From an uncultured Eubacteriales bacterium (GTDB taxonomy: Bacteria > Bacillota > Clostridia > Oscillospirales > Acutalibacteraceae), in assembly GCA_934463265.1 (NCBI GenBank), contig CAKSIU010000005.1, forward strand, positions 1-62,109: a stretch of DNA of 62,109 nt, read 5' to 3'. This document shows positions 52,986 through 62,080 of the stretch, piece by piece. The notes below the pieces were generated by a model. The model saw only the letters and a list, made by a program, of their open reading frames with translations. It was not told where the DNA came from and searched no databases. A program made the position numbers and the translations under genes. Numbering within the stretch: position 1 is the first letter of the stretch; the number at the start of each line of letters is the position of its first letter.

Positions 52986-54626
52986 ATGAATTTGAATAAA
53001 TCAAAATTATTGAAAAAAGTAAGTATAGGAATTCTACCATTAGCATTTTTATTCGTAACAATGTGTCCGAACCATATAGCGCATTCAACTGTACCAACGA
53101 CAGTTAGTGTTTTGCCAGATACTGCAGATGGAGCGTTGACCGCGATTACAAATGGACAAAGCCGAGATTATGCAACTTCTGGCGGTTATAAAGATAGTAC
53201 AGGTGCAGTTGGAGCCGGTAGAGGAACGATTTCTTATTCAACAGCAGGTGGAACAGGCGTTTTGACTTTAAATGGAGTTGATTTATCAACTGATAACGGG
53301 TTATTAACGGCCACATCTGGAGATGGTGATTTAGAAATAGTTTTGATCGGTACAAACTCAATTACTTCTACAAAAGCAACGATTGCAGCAACAAGTAACA
53401 ATATAAAGTTTAGTGGTGATGGAACTTTAACAATTAGCCAAAATACCGCCGGCAGTGCAATTGCAACGACGACAGGTGGCAATATAGAGTTTGCATCAAA
53501 TTCAGAAATAACTTTAAAACAAGCGGCGGCAGCATCAGCAATAAATTCTGTAGCAGATGTAATTTTGACAAGTGGCAATGTAATTATTACCCAGACTGGT
53601 GCAGCGGATGCGATTACTGTTGGAGGCGCAACAAAAATAAATGACGGTGTATTAGATATAACGCAAAATACGACAAATGCGGCGATAAAAGGCACAGGAA
53701 CATTAGATATGACAGCAGGTTCAGTTGTAACTAAAAATGCAGGAGCAACTGGTAACGGTATAGATATAACCGGAGCAGTTACACTGAGTGGCGGTTCAAT
53801 CGACGCGACAATCACAAATGCAAACTCAACAGGAATTCCGCTTTACAGCGCAGAAACAATAACTATAAATGGTGCAAATGTAAAAGCCATAGGTGCAGCA
53901 GGACATTCACCATATGGTATATCTAATGCAGGCGGAAAAACTATCACGATAAACAAAGGCAGCGTAATAGAAGCGCTTGGGAATACAAATGCAATTAGAA
54001 CTGCAAATTTAACATTAGATGAAACTGTAACATGGACAGCTATGGCAGGACAAACAGTAAGTACAGCAACAAAATTAGCTCAAACTAAAGGTAGTGAAAT
54101 AGTAGCAGCGCTAACGGCCGGAGGTCAGGACTATGTAAAGCTTTATAACGAAACAACTTTAGACCCGACGTCCTCAACTTTTGACAAATACACAGCATCT
54201 AAAGAGCACACAGAAATTACAGTAGGTTTAGGATTAAACGGAAATACACTTAGCGAAATTGTAGCCGGAGATACAGCTTTGCAAGTGGGCAGAGATTATG
54301 TTTTGAATTACAACGGAGCAGATCCGGTTTCAGTAACGTTCCAAGTAAGAGAATATTTAGAGACTTTACCAGTTGGAGCCCACGTTTTAACATTTAAATT
54401 TGCAAATGGTACAAATGCAGACTTTACTCTGAATGTAGTAGACACAACACCGGTGGCTACGGACAATAATAGCAATGCAAATACAGCAACAAATACAGAA
54501 CAAAATCAAAAAGACCAACTTCCTAAAACAGGCGACGAAACATCAGTAATGCCATATGTTTTGTTATTAACTGCAGGCTTGTTCACGATTATCATTGCGA
54601 CTAAGAAGAAAATTTTTTGCAAATAA
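52986..54626 (+). CDS. LPXTG-anchored surface protein with X2-like domain
   Basis: A 546-aa cell-wall protein. A signal peptide spans about 1-33 (SIGILPLAFLFVTMCPN). Residues 80-370 are Thr/Ala/Gly-rich with repeated TLTISQN, NVIITQ and GSIDATI strands, suggesting a beta-helix. About 405-480 (EITVGLGLNGNTLSEIV then YVLNYNG) resembles an X2 carbohydrate-binding/Ig-like domain. The C-terminus has LPKTGDE, a membrane helix and KKK, a complete sorting signal. It is preceded by AAAGGAG and followed by a sortase gene, its probable anchoring enzyme. Function may be glycan or host binding. Confidence 0.88.
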   Translation: MNLNKSKLLKKVSIGILPLAFLFVTMCPNHIAHSTVPTTVSVLPDTADGALTAITNGQSRDYATSGGYKDSTGAVGAGRGTISYSTAGGTGVLTLNGVDLSTDNGLLTATSGDGDLEIVLIGTNSITSTKATIAATSNNIKFSGDGTLTISQNTAGSAIATTTGGNIEFASNSEITLKQAAAASAINSVADVILTSGNVIITQTGAADAITVGGATKINDGVLDITQNTTNAAIKGTGTLDMTAGSVVTKNAGATGNGIDITGAVTLSGGSIDATITNANSTGIPLYSAETITINGANVKAIGAAGHSPYGISNAGGKTITINKGSVIEALGNTNAIRTANLTLDETVTWTAMAGQTVSTATKLAQTKGSEIVAALTAGGQDYVKLYNETTLDPTSSTFDKYTASKEHTEITVGLGLNGNTLSEIVAGDTALQVGRDYVLNYNGADPVSVTFQVREYLETLPVGAHVLTFKFANGTNADFTLNVVDTTPVATDNNSNANTATNTEQNQKDQLPKTGDETSVMPYVLLLTAGLFTIIIATKKKIFCK

Positions 54627-54640
54627 TTTGTAATTTTATT

Positions 54641-54672
54641 ATGAGTACAGGATAAATTAATTCTGTACTCAT
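54641..54672 (+). terminator. Hairpin between surface protein and sortase genes
   Basis: 10-bp perfect inverted repeat ATGAGTACAG (54641-54650) / CTGTACTCAT (54663-54672) followed by a weak T-rich tract; perhaps a partial terminator reducing sortase expression. Confidence 0.6.
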
Positions 54673-54708
54673 TGTTATATAATAAAAATTTTAAGGATTT
54701 GATAAATT

Positions 54709-55521
54709 ATGAAGAAAAAAGAGGTAGATGAAAAAAGTTTTTTAAAAATGGCGCTAGTAATGGCGGGAATAGTTATGATCTTTTCCTCGATAAATTCAAT
54801 ATTTTTGTCGTATAGCGTACCTAAAGTTCCGCAAAGAGAAGTTTCGTCTGGAGTAACCTCGACAAATGCTGCAGAGAAAGAGAACAAAAATTATAAAACA
54901 CTTTCAGCTGCGGAATCGGTTGTCTGCGAGCAAAATGTAAAAACTATGTTGCCGAATATGCAATCTGTTTATGAAAAGAATAATGATGTAGTAGGCTGGA
55001 TAAAAATAGAAGGAACGGTCATAGATTACCCGGTTATGTACACGCCGGACGACGGAGAGTTTTACTTGTACAAAAATTTTTATAAAAATAGAGACATAAA
55101 CGGAAGCATATTCATAGATAAACACTGTCATTTAGAACCGCGAGATACCAACTTGATATTTCACGGACACAACATGAATAACGGGTCTATGTTTGGTGCG
55201 CTCATAAAGTATAAGTCAAAGGATTTTTACGACTCACATAAGCAAATTTTATTTGATACATTATATGAGAATCAGGTTTATGAGATAGTTTCCGTTTTTA
55301 TTTCAAAAGTTTACAATGTCAGCGACAATATTTTTAAATATTATCGGTTTTATAATGCAAAAAATCAGGAAGAATTTGATTATTTTTACGAAAACATAAA
55401 GCAGTTGTCATTATATGAAACAGACACCAAGGCAAATTTCGGCGATGAGTTCATAACGCTTTCTACTTGTGAGAACTCAGTTAAAAATGGACGTTTTGTG
55501 GTTGTAACCAAAAAAGTTTGA
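54709..55521 (+). CDS. srtB: Class B sortase
   Basis: A 270-aa membrane-anchored transpeptidase. One N-terminal helix (MALVMAGIVMIFSSINSIFL) is followed by the sortase fold: VVGWIKIEGTVIDYPVM, HGHNM with the catalytic His, and TLSTC with the nucleophile Cys254 and Arg262 (NGRFVVV). These features and the extra N-terminal helices mark class B. It likely anchors the LPKTG protein encoded just upstream; some clostridial class B enzymes use (S/P/L)PxTG signals rather than NPQTN. Confidence 0.92.
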   Translation: MKKKEVDEKSFLKMALVMAGIVMIFSSINSIFLSYSVPKVPQREVSSGVTSTNAAEKENKNYKTLSAAESVVCEQNVKTMLPNMQSVYEKNNDVVGWIKIEGTVIDYPVMYTPDDGEFYLYKNFYKNRDINGSIFIDKHCHLEPRDTNLIFHGHNMNNGSMFGALIKYKSKDFYDSHKQILFDTLYENQVYEIVSVFISKVYNVSDNIFKYYRFYNAKNQEEFDYFYENIKQLSLYETDTKANFGDEFITLSTCENSVKNGRFVVVTKKV

Positions 55522-55561
55522 TTTTCAAAAGAAAAAGCGCTTAATTTTAAAGAGCTAGAGG

Positions 55562-57016
55562 TTAATAACAATAAGCGGTGCCGAGTTGGTCCTCAGAAAT
55601 CATATATTTTCCGAGAAGAGTGTCAATATGGTACCATGTGCCGTCGCATTCAACTTGATTCCAGAAATGTGTATTGCCGCGAAGTGTACCTTGAATAATT
55701 TTAGCATTATGTCCTGCATTTTTTAGCAATTTGTATGTCAGAGCGGCATAATGCTGAGAAGTTCCTCCACAGTTTTCCAGAGCAAAATTTACCAGTTCGT
55801 CGATGCTACCGCCAGGTGCGTTTATATAGTGCAGATTATTTCGAACATAATTATAAATTTCTGTTATGCTTTTTCCAGAGTCATCCAAAATGGAGTCCAA
55901 ATTGAATTGTTTTTCTTCTTTATTTTCCAAAAATTTTTCAATTTCTTCAATATCTATTTCATCGAATTTGTTATCATCGTCTTCAACATTTATAGCGCTG
56001 TAAGTTGGATTTTGGTAAGTTTTGGCCTGATATGCGGATTGATTAACGTTATTGTTTTGGTTGCCAAGCTGAGTTTTTTTAGATTGGACGGATTTTGTGT
56101 TTTTATTTTGTATTAAAACCCCGGAATCGTCAAAATAATAAGTTTTTTTGCCGATTTTATGAGTTCCAACTAAATTTTTTCCGTGGCTGTCTTTATAATA
56201 TTTTTTGCCGTTCTCATTTACCCAGCCTGTAACCAATGCGCCGTTGTCATTTAAGTAGTACGTTTCGGAGCCGATTTGTTGAGTTCCAGTGAGTTTTATG
56301 CCTTCATCGTTAAAATAATATTTTGTTCCGTCGATTGTTGTCCAGCCTTTTGCCAAGTTGTAAGCCTCGTCAAAGTAAATCTTTTTTTTGTCCAAATATA
56401 CATATCCACTTTGCAAAACACCGTTTTCATCGGCATAATGCTTGGTTTCGCCGTCCAGAATTAGTCCAGTTTGCAAAATACCTTCGTTATCGAAAAAATA
56501 TGCTTTTGATTCGATTTTTTTTATTCCGGTTTGAACAGTACCATCGTTGTCGAGAAGATATTTTTTTCCGTTTAAATTTAATACTCCGATTTTAGGAAAT
56601 CCATGTTCGTCAAAATAGTGCTTTTGGCTGTTGATATTTCTGAATCCCGTGTAAAGTATGCCGTTATTTTCGTTAAAGTGATATTCTATGCCGTTTACCG
56701 TCTGATTTCCTTTTTGAAGCTCCCCTTTTGAATCAAAATAATAATTTTCTCCGTCAATCTCTTGCCAAGATGTCTGCAAAAAGCCTTTATTGTTGAAGTA
56801 ATAAATGTTTCCGTCGATGTCTAAAAAACCGGTTGCTTTTTGATTGTCTTCGAGTATATAGAATTTTCCGTCTTCAGATTCATGCCAACCTGTGGCGTTT
56901 ACAAGATTATTGTATCGAAATAAAAATATTGCTATGCAGGATATTATTACAATCATTGTGCTGATATAGAAAATGAAGCATTTATTTTTAGGATATTTTT
57001 CTAAAAAATGTTTCAT
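55562..57016 (-). CDS. Membrane-anchored cell-wall-binding-repeat/transglutaminase-like protein
   Basis: A 484-aa protein. An N-terminal uncleaved membrane helix (about 14-33) leads to some thirteen tandem 20-residue cell-wall/choline-binding repeats (about 40-300; pattern G-W-x-x-x-x-G-K-x-Y-Y-F-x-x-x-G). A Gln/Asn-rich linker follows, then a transglutaminase-like domain with Cys416 (ENCGGTSQHYAAL), His450 (THFWNQVE) and Asp465 (YHIDTLLG). Proteins of this kind can crosslink or cleave surface proteins; here it may act on cell-wall proteins. It is convergent with srtB and divergent from the leader-tagged genes. Confidence 0.87.
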   Translation of the reverse strand: MKHFLEKYPKNKCFIFYISTMIVIISCIAIFLFRYNNLVNATGWHESEDGKFYILEDNQKATGFLDIDGNIYYFNNKGFLQTSWQEIDGENYYFDSKGELQKGNQTVNGIEYHFNENNGILYTGFRNINSQKHYFDEHGFPKIGVLNLNGKKYLLDNDGTVQTGIKKIESKAYFFDNEGILQTGLILDGETKHYADENGVLQSGYVYLDKKKIYFDEAYNLAKGWTTIDGTKYYFNDEGIKLTGTQQIGSETYYLNDNGALVTGWVNENGKKYYKDSHGKNLVGTHKIGKKTYYFDDSGVLIQNKNTKSVQSKKTQLGNQNNNVNQSAYQAKTYQNPTYSAINVEDDDNKFDEIDIEEIEKFLENKEEKQFNLDSILDDSGKSITEIYNYVRNNLHYINAPGGSIDELVNFALENCGGTSQHYAALTYKLLKNAGHNAKIIQGTLRGNTHFWNQVECDGTWYHIDTLLGKYMISEDQLGTAYCY

Positions 57017-57113
57017 TTAAAGCCTTCTTTCTTGCAAAGAATTGCATTTTTATAAATATTATCATAAAAACTTTTATGTTTCAAAAAAAATTATTAAAAA
57101 AATCAAAAAAGTG

Positions 57114-57142
57114 TTGACAAAAAATTTTTTTCGTGGTAATAT
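57114..57142 (+). promoter_or_regulatory. Promoter of the leader-tagged large protein genes
   Basis: -35 TTGACA (57114-57119), 17-bp spacer, extended -10 TGGTAATAT (TG at 57134-57135, TAATAT 57137-57142), 67 bases before the first gene. Confidence 0.85.
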
Positions 57143-57208
57143 ACAAATAAGCAATTTATATAATGCTATAAAATAGTTAATTTCAAATTGAGGAGGGGGA
57201 GCATTTAA

Positions 57209-59482
57209 ATGGCAAAAGAAAATGTGAAAAAATTTTATGAAATGATGAAGACGGACGAAAGTTTAGCGCGGGAATTAGTCAAACTTAAGGAGAAACTTGA
57301 GAAGAGCGATAAAAAATTTCTTGATGATGAGTATGTGGTTAATGAAAAAATTATTCCTTTGGCTAAAAAGCATGGCGTAAGTTTTACTGCAGATGAGTTT
57401 ATGTCTTACACAAAGGAAAAATTGACTGAGTTAAGTGAAGAAGACTTACTTAATGTAAGCGGCGGAGTCGGACTTAGTGCATTATGCACTTCTGTATTTT
57501 TGATTTTTGCTACGGTAATGGGTGGAACAACTTGGTCTGCAATGCGAGGTAAGCCTGAAACTATAAGTGTTGCAAAAAATCAACAAGATGAATCCGAAAC
57601 GATGAATCATAAAAATAATGCGTCGAACAGTGAAAATGAAGAGAAACAAAACAAAGAAAAACAGCAAAACAGCAAAGAAGAAGTTGTTATCTCTAAGTTC
57701 TCACCTAAAAAAAGTAGGCAAGAGTTAGAAGAAACTGTTTCTAGACTTGAAAAAGAAGATGCTAATAAACTTTTGAAAGATGATGACTACAATGATTATA
57801 TGGATTTCATAGCATATCGGTACCCACGATTTAGTACAAGTTTTGATGACAGATTGATGCACGATTTAGATGCAGCAAGAAAACAACAACTTGTAAAAGA
57901 TGAGAAAGAGTTTACGTCCCAAATAAATGAGTTAAAAGCTGAACTTGAGAAAGTAAACAATGAATTGAAACAAAGTAAACAGGACAACGAAGAGCTAAAA
58001 GATAGAATGACAATAGAGTTAAGCAATGCAGAGACTAGAATTAATAATACTAGTCAGGAAAATGTAAAGTTAAAAAATGAGAATCTAAAATTAAAAAGTA
58101 ATTTAGAGAAAGCCAAGACAGAAAATAAGTCAAAATTTTATAAGGGTGAAAAGGCTGCAGAAGAGCGATTAAAAAAGACGTATGAGGCGCAGAGAAAGAT
58201 ACTTTTGAGTGACTTAGAACAGCAAAAGCAAAAGTACGAAGAATTGCAAAAATCTAATGACGAATTAAAAAAAGTAAACAATGGACAATCTGAGAAGATA
58301 AAGGTTTCGGAAGAAGAAATATCAAAAATTAAAGCAACGTATCAAGAAGAATTACAAGAAAATAAAGAAAACCAAGAAAAAATCGAAAAATTGGAATCTG
58401 AAGCAAAAGCTAATCAGGAAAGAATTGAAAATTTAGAGGAAAATATAAAAATTGGACAACAAAAACTTGTTGAAACTGAGTCCAAAAGTGAAAAAGAAAA
58501 AAATGAAATGCAAAAAAACATAAACGAATTAAACAAGAATTTAAGTACTTTGCAAGAAAATAATAAGAAATTAGAATCTCAATTAACTCAACAGACTGAA
58601 AACGCTAAAAAAGCTTCAGATTTAAATGAAGAATATAAAAAGCAAATTGCAGAAGTTAATGGAGAAAAAGAAAGTCTGCAGAAAGAATTCAAGGCCCAGT
58701 CCGATAATATAATTGAGTTGCGAGAAGAAATAGAAAAAGTTAAAGCCGAAAAAGAACGTCTGCAAAAAGTAAACAAAGAACAGTCCGAGCAGATAAAGAA
58801 CTCGGTAGATGAGATAGCAAAAGTTAAAAAAGCCTCGGAAAAGGAGATAGCAGAAGTTAAAAAGAAGTCGGCAGAGGAGATAACAAAATTAAAAGAAGAG
58901 CAAAAATTAAAATTATCAAAGCTTAAAGTGGAAGTAGAAAAAATGATAAAAAGTGAATTAGAGAAACAGAAAAAAGAAGCGGTTAAAGCAGCAATGACCC
59001 CGTTGAAAGTTAATATTAATAATTTGTCTAACGCATTTAATAAACAGTTAGAAGAAATTAAGCAGTTAGAGCAAGTCGTTAATGAAAAACAGAAAACTAT
59101 TGATAATCAGACTGAAGAAAATGAAGCATTAAAGCAAGAAATAGAGCAATTAAAAGCACAATTAGCAGAACAAGCAAAAAAAGTGGCTTATACCGGTAAT
59201 GTACAAAATGCTTCAAGTGACTTGGGCAAACAATCAGAATTATTACTTAGCTTTATAAGAGAAAATAAAATTAATGGTTTGAGCGATGTTACAGAGGGAG
59301 CAGACCAATTTAGAAATGATATACGACACGTTGGAAGTCAAATAATGGATAATAATGGAACAAAAGTTTTTCGCAGCAAAGGAATTCATGGATTAGGTGC
59401 TAAAACTTATACTGCTGAAAATCTTGGTGTATCCCAGAATGAAATAGATAATTTGTATACCCTATACAATTTGATTAATTAA
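57209..59482 (+). CDS. Nif11-type leader fused to a giant coiled-coil protein
   Basis: A 757-aa protein. Residues 1-86 are a Nif11-like double-glycine leader: ENVKKFYEMM at the start, KIIPLAKKHGVSFTADEF in the middle, LSEEDLLNVSGG at the end, with GG at 85-86. A hydrophobic helix follows at once (about 87-106), then a Gln/Lys/Glu-rich linker and a long coiled coil (about 230-650; for example KLKNENLKLKSNLEKAK). A small globular C-terminus contains RHVGSQIMDNNG and SKGIHGLGAKTY. ATG 57209 has a GGAGGGGGAG site. Nif11 leaders usually precede cores of 20-60 residues. An exporter with a C39 peptidase is expected elsewhere. Confidence 0.85.
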   Translation: MAKENVKKFYEMMKTDESLARELVKLKEKLEKSDKKFLDDEYVVNEKIIPLAKKHGVSFTADEFMSYTKEKLTELSEEDLLNVSGGVGLSALCTSVFLIFATVMGGTTWSAMRGKPETISVAKNQQDESETMNHKNNASNSENEEKQNKEKQQNSKEEVVISKFSPKKSRQELEETVSRLEKEDANKLLKDDDYNDYMDFIAYRYPRFSTSFDDRLMHDLDAARKQQLVKDEKEFTSQINELKAELEKVNNELKQSKQDNEELKDRMTIELSNAETRINNTSQENVKLKNENLKLKSNLEKAKTENKSKFYKGEKAAEERLKKTYEAQRKILLSDLEQQKQKYEELQKSNDELKKVNNGQSEKIKVSEEEISKIKATYQEELQENKENQEKIEKLESEAKANQERIENLEENIKIGQQKLVETESKSEKEKNEMQKNINELNKNLSTLQENNKKLESQLTQQTENAKKASDLNEEYKKQIAEVNGEKESLQKEFKAQSDNIIELREEIEKVKAEKERLQKVNKEQSEQIKNSVDEIAKVKKASEKEIAEVKKKSAEEITKLKEEQKLKLSKLKVEVEKMIKSELEKQKKEAVKAAMTPLKVNINNLSNAFNKQLEEIKQLEQVVNEKQKTIDNQTEENEALKQEIEQLKAQLAEQAKKVAYTGNVQNASSDLGKQSELLLSFIRENKINGLSDVTEGADQFRNDIRHVGSQIMDNNGTKVFRSKGIHGLGAKTYTAENLGVSQNEIDNLYTLYNLIN

Positions 59483-59534
59483 AAAAATAATTAATAGATA
59501 ATTAGTGTTTATCAGAAATAAGGAGGAAAATAAA

Positions 59535-61829
59535 ATGTCAATAGAAAATGTTAAAAAATTTTATGTGTCCGCAAGTGAGGATGCAAAACTAGTGGAAGCT
59601 TTGAAAAAAATAAGTGAAGAAATGCAGCAGAAAAGTTTGGCTTCGGATAAGCTTAATGAACTGGTTAGTTCAAAAATAATTCCGTTGGCAAAGGAAAGAG
59701 GATTTGACTTTACCGCAGATGAATTGATAGCTTATAGCCAAGAGATGATTAAAGGTTTAAGCGAGGAAGATTTGGCGGCTGTAAGTGGTGGCATGAGCCC
59801 TAGAACAGCTGCGATAGCATTAGCGGTTACGTTAGGTTCGTCATTTGTTACAGCTGGCGTTGTAAACATGATGTCTAACACACCAACGCAGAATCAGGCA
59901 ATAATGAGTAGTTCTAAGCAGAGTGAATCGAAAAAAATTAACAAAGATTCAATTCCTAAACTCATGAGAGATGAGAGCGAAGAATCTGATGCAGAAGCTC
60001 CAGCAAAAGATTTATCAAAAGATATTCAGGAAGCCTTGAAAAATAAAAAAATAGTTTTACCGGGGCAAAAATTTGAAACTCCGGAGGCCAGGGAAAATGC
60101 AGAAAAAAATGAAGCTTTGCGAGAAGCTGCTGAAAGTAGCGGAGAGACTAGCACTGTTAAAAACGAAGCAAAAGCAGTAGAAGGTGAGAGCAAGAAAGAG
60201 CAGGCTACGCCTACTGCCGAAAAAGAAACTTCAACACATGAGACTGCGCATATAGAAATTAAAACTCCTAAGGCAGCACCGGCAAGTCCTGTTTTTGCAA
60301 CAGGAACAGAAGATTTGGCAGAAGAAAAACCGATTGAATATGGTGGAGCTGAAGCAGATGAAATTGATTTAACAAATACAACAAAAGAAAAATTGAAGCT
60401 TTTTGTAGAAAAGGCTGGCGAAAAAATAAAATCTGAGATAAAGGAAGACTTTAATAAAAAAGTAAGAGAGCGCGGTGGATGTCCCCTTATTTCGGCAGAA
60501 ATTACAAGTTTCGCTAAAAATGAAAATGATAAAGAATGGAAACAGGAAAACATTGAAATTACGAGAGATAGTGTAAAAAATGAGCTCACACTTTCGGTAA
60601 CAGGAGTCATTCCTGGGACTTTGTGGGGAACAAATAATCATACGGAGAAAGTGAATATAGACGTAGATGAGGTTGTGAATCAGCTTAATAATGAGGCAAC
60701 AAAAAAGGTAAAAGAGCGTGAAACTCAAAAAGTTAAAACAGAGATAGAGGCCCTAAAAAAGATAATTGAAGCCGAATTTAAAAAGGTATTAGCAAGAAGA
60801 AATTTTGCAGAGTATACAAACGCTGAATTGCCTAAAATTATAGAAAGTTTTTGCAATGAAGTAGCTGGAGTGTACGAGGCGGCAGAAGAAGATCTAACTG
60901 TCTCGTTTACGGGACTTGCGTCTGAAGATAAAAAAGTAGTAACGGTAGTAAGCAAGATTGATGGTAATGTGCAAGAGTCTATAAATTTAGAAGATTTTGT
61001 AAATGGGCTTAACGCCCAAGCGCGAGAAGAGCGTATAAAAGATGCAAAGACAGAAAGGCTTAAAACATTTAATGGGAATATTAAAGAAATAGTTCAAACA
61101 TACATTAACAACAGTATTGATAACTTTACAAACCAAGAAGTGGTTAAAAAGTATAATACAACGGTAACTGACAAAGTGGATGATATATCAAAAGTACCGG
61201 AGGGTGACCAAAGAAAAATTAAGCTGGAACTTGTTAAAAATTATAACAGTTTATTAAAAGAACTGCTTATAAATAGGATTAGTGATGATAAATTTATTGA
61301 CGATTTTAATTGTAGTGTAGTTGAAAAACAAATCCCTGGCACTAATGAGAAGTTCGTTACGGCTGTAGCAAAAGATCAAAAAGGAAATTTTATAACGCAT
61401 ACGGAAACAATAAATATGGAAAACGAGCTGGTTAATAGGCTTAAAGCTTCTAAGCTTAAATATAAAAAGTATTCGAATTTGCTAGGGGCTACTGCAACTT
61501 ATCAGGCTAATCACTTGTTAGAAGCATTAAATCAAATTAACTCGTTGGATGAAATTGAAAATGTAAAAGATATTAAAAATGATTTAAAGAATATAGCAAA
61601 ACAGATTGTTATAAAGAAATCTGATTTTGTTTCTAGCTTTATAAAGAGCGAAAAAAAGGCTAATATAGATGAATACGGAGATGCAAGGGCATTAAATGAT
61701 TCCGACGAAGTAATAGTGGGACCATTCGCTCCATTAGTATTATCAGGCAAGTGGAAGTATGGTGAAGGCGTTAGCTCAGATGGCTTGCAAAAAATATTGG
61801 ACTTTTATGAAGCAAGCTTAGATTATTAA
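59535..61829 (+). CDS. Second Nif11-type leader fused to a large protein
   Basis: A 764-aa protein. Its leader aligns without gaps to that of the upstream gene (39 of 86 residues identical by hand count): ENVKKFY, KIIPLAKERGFDFTADE, LSEEDLAAVSGG, with GG again at 85-86. A hydrophobic segment follows (TAAIALAVTLGSSFVTAGVV, about 91-110), then an Ala/Glu/Pro-rich linker (about 130-280). The rest is helical with two similar blocks: ITSFAKNENDKEW to EKVNIDVDEVVNQLNNEA, and LTVSFTGLASEDKKVVTVVS to INLEDFVNGLNAQA, which look like repeats of one domain. ATG 59535 follows AAGGAGG. The 53-bp gap implies one operon. Confidence 0.85.
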   Translation: MSIENVKKFYVSASEDAKLVEALKKISEEMQQKSLASDKLNELVSSKIIPLAKERGFDFTADELIAYSQEMIKGLSEEDLAAVSGGMSPRTAAIALAVTLGSSFVTAGVVNMMSNTPTQNQAIMSSSKQSESKKINKDSIPKLMRDESEESDAEAPAKDLSKDIQEALKNKKIVLPGQKFETPEARENAEKNEALREAAESSGETSTVKNEAKAVEGESKKEQATPTAEKETSTHETAHIEIKTPKAAPASPVFATGTEDLAEEKPIEYGGAEADEIDLTNTTKEKLKLFVEKAGEKIKSEIKEDFNKKVRERGGCPLISAEITSFAKNENDKEWKQENIEITRDSVKNELTLSVTGVIPGTLWGTNNHTEKVNIDVDEVVNQLNNEATKKVKERETQKVKTEIEALKKIIEAEFKKVLARRNFAEYTNAELPKIIESFCNEVAGVYEAAEEDLTVSFTGLASEDKKVVTVVSKIDGNVQESINLEDFVNGLNAQAREERIKDAKTERLKTFNGNIKEIVQTYINNSIDNFTNQEVVKKYNTTVTDKVDDISKVPEGDQRKIKLELVKNYNSLLKELLINRISDDKFIDDFNCSVVEKQIPGTNEKFVTAVAKDQKGNFITHTETINMENELVNRLKASKLKYKKYSNLLGATATYQANHLLEALNQINSLDEIENVKDIKNDLKNIAKQIVIKKSDFVSSFIKSEKKANIDEYGDARALNDSDEVIVGPFAPLVLSGKWKYGEGVSSDGLQKILDFYEASLDY

Positions 61830-61841
61830 TTTAAGGCAAGT

Positions 61842-61870
61842 CCCCTCAACGTTGTTGGGGGGATTTATTT
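61842..61870 (+). terminator. Terminator of the leader-tagged operon
   Basis: 9-bp inverted repeat CCCCTCAAC (61842-61850) / GTTGGGGGG (61854-61862) with one G-T pair and a 3-base loop, followed by ATTTATTTT. Confidence 0.85.
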
Positions 61871-61905
61871 TGTATAAAAATTTTGAAATAAAAGTAAAAA
61901 AGATA

Positions 61906-61934
61906 TTGACAAGCCTGCGTTATCATGGTATAGT
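61906..61934 (+). promoter_or_regulatory. tRNA-Thr promoter
   Basis: -35 TTGACA (61906-61911), 17-bp spacer, -10 TATAGT (61929-61934), 22 bases before the tRNA. Confidence 0.88.
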
Positions 61935-61955
61935 ATTTAACTGTAAGGATTATTA

Positions 61956-62031
61956 GCTGGTGTAGCTCAGTTGGTAGAGCAGCTGATTTGTAATCAGCAG
62001 GTCGGGGGTTCAAGTCCGTCCACCAGCTCCA
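61956..62031 (+). tRNA. tRNA-Thr (TGT)
   Basis: Cloverleaf: acceptor GCTGGTG/CACCAGC, D-arm GCTC/GAGC, anticodon stem GCTGA/TCAGC with loop TTTGTAA (anticodon TGT), T-arm with TTCAAGT, encoded CCA. Confidence 0.96.
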
Positions 62032-62037
62032 ATGTGG

Positions 62038-62080
62038 GTAGTTATAAGGGACTTGAGATTTCTTATAACTACTTTTAATA
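62038..62080 (+). terminator. tRNA-Thr terminator
   Basis: 11-bp perfect inverted repeat GTAGTTATAAG (62038-62048) / CTTATAACTAC (62062-62072), then TTTTAATATTT. Confidence 0.85.

Noticed and set aside
53234..53815. 193-codon antisense frame inside the LPXTG protein gene
   Set aside because: A by-product of the repetitive Thr/Ala-rich coding sequence; no start signal.
60026..60610. 194-codon antisense frame inside the second leader-tagged gene
   Set aside because: Shadow of an Ala/Glu-rich coding stretch; Ser/Phe-rich product with no start signal.
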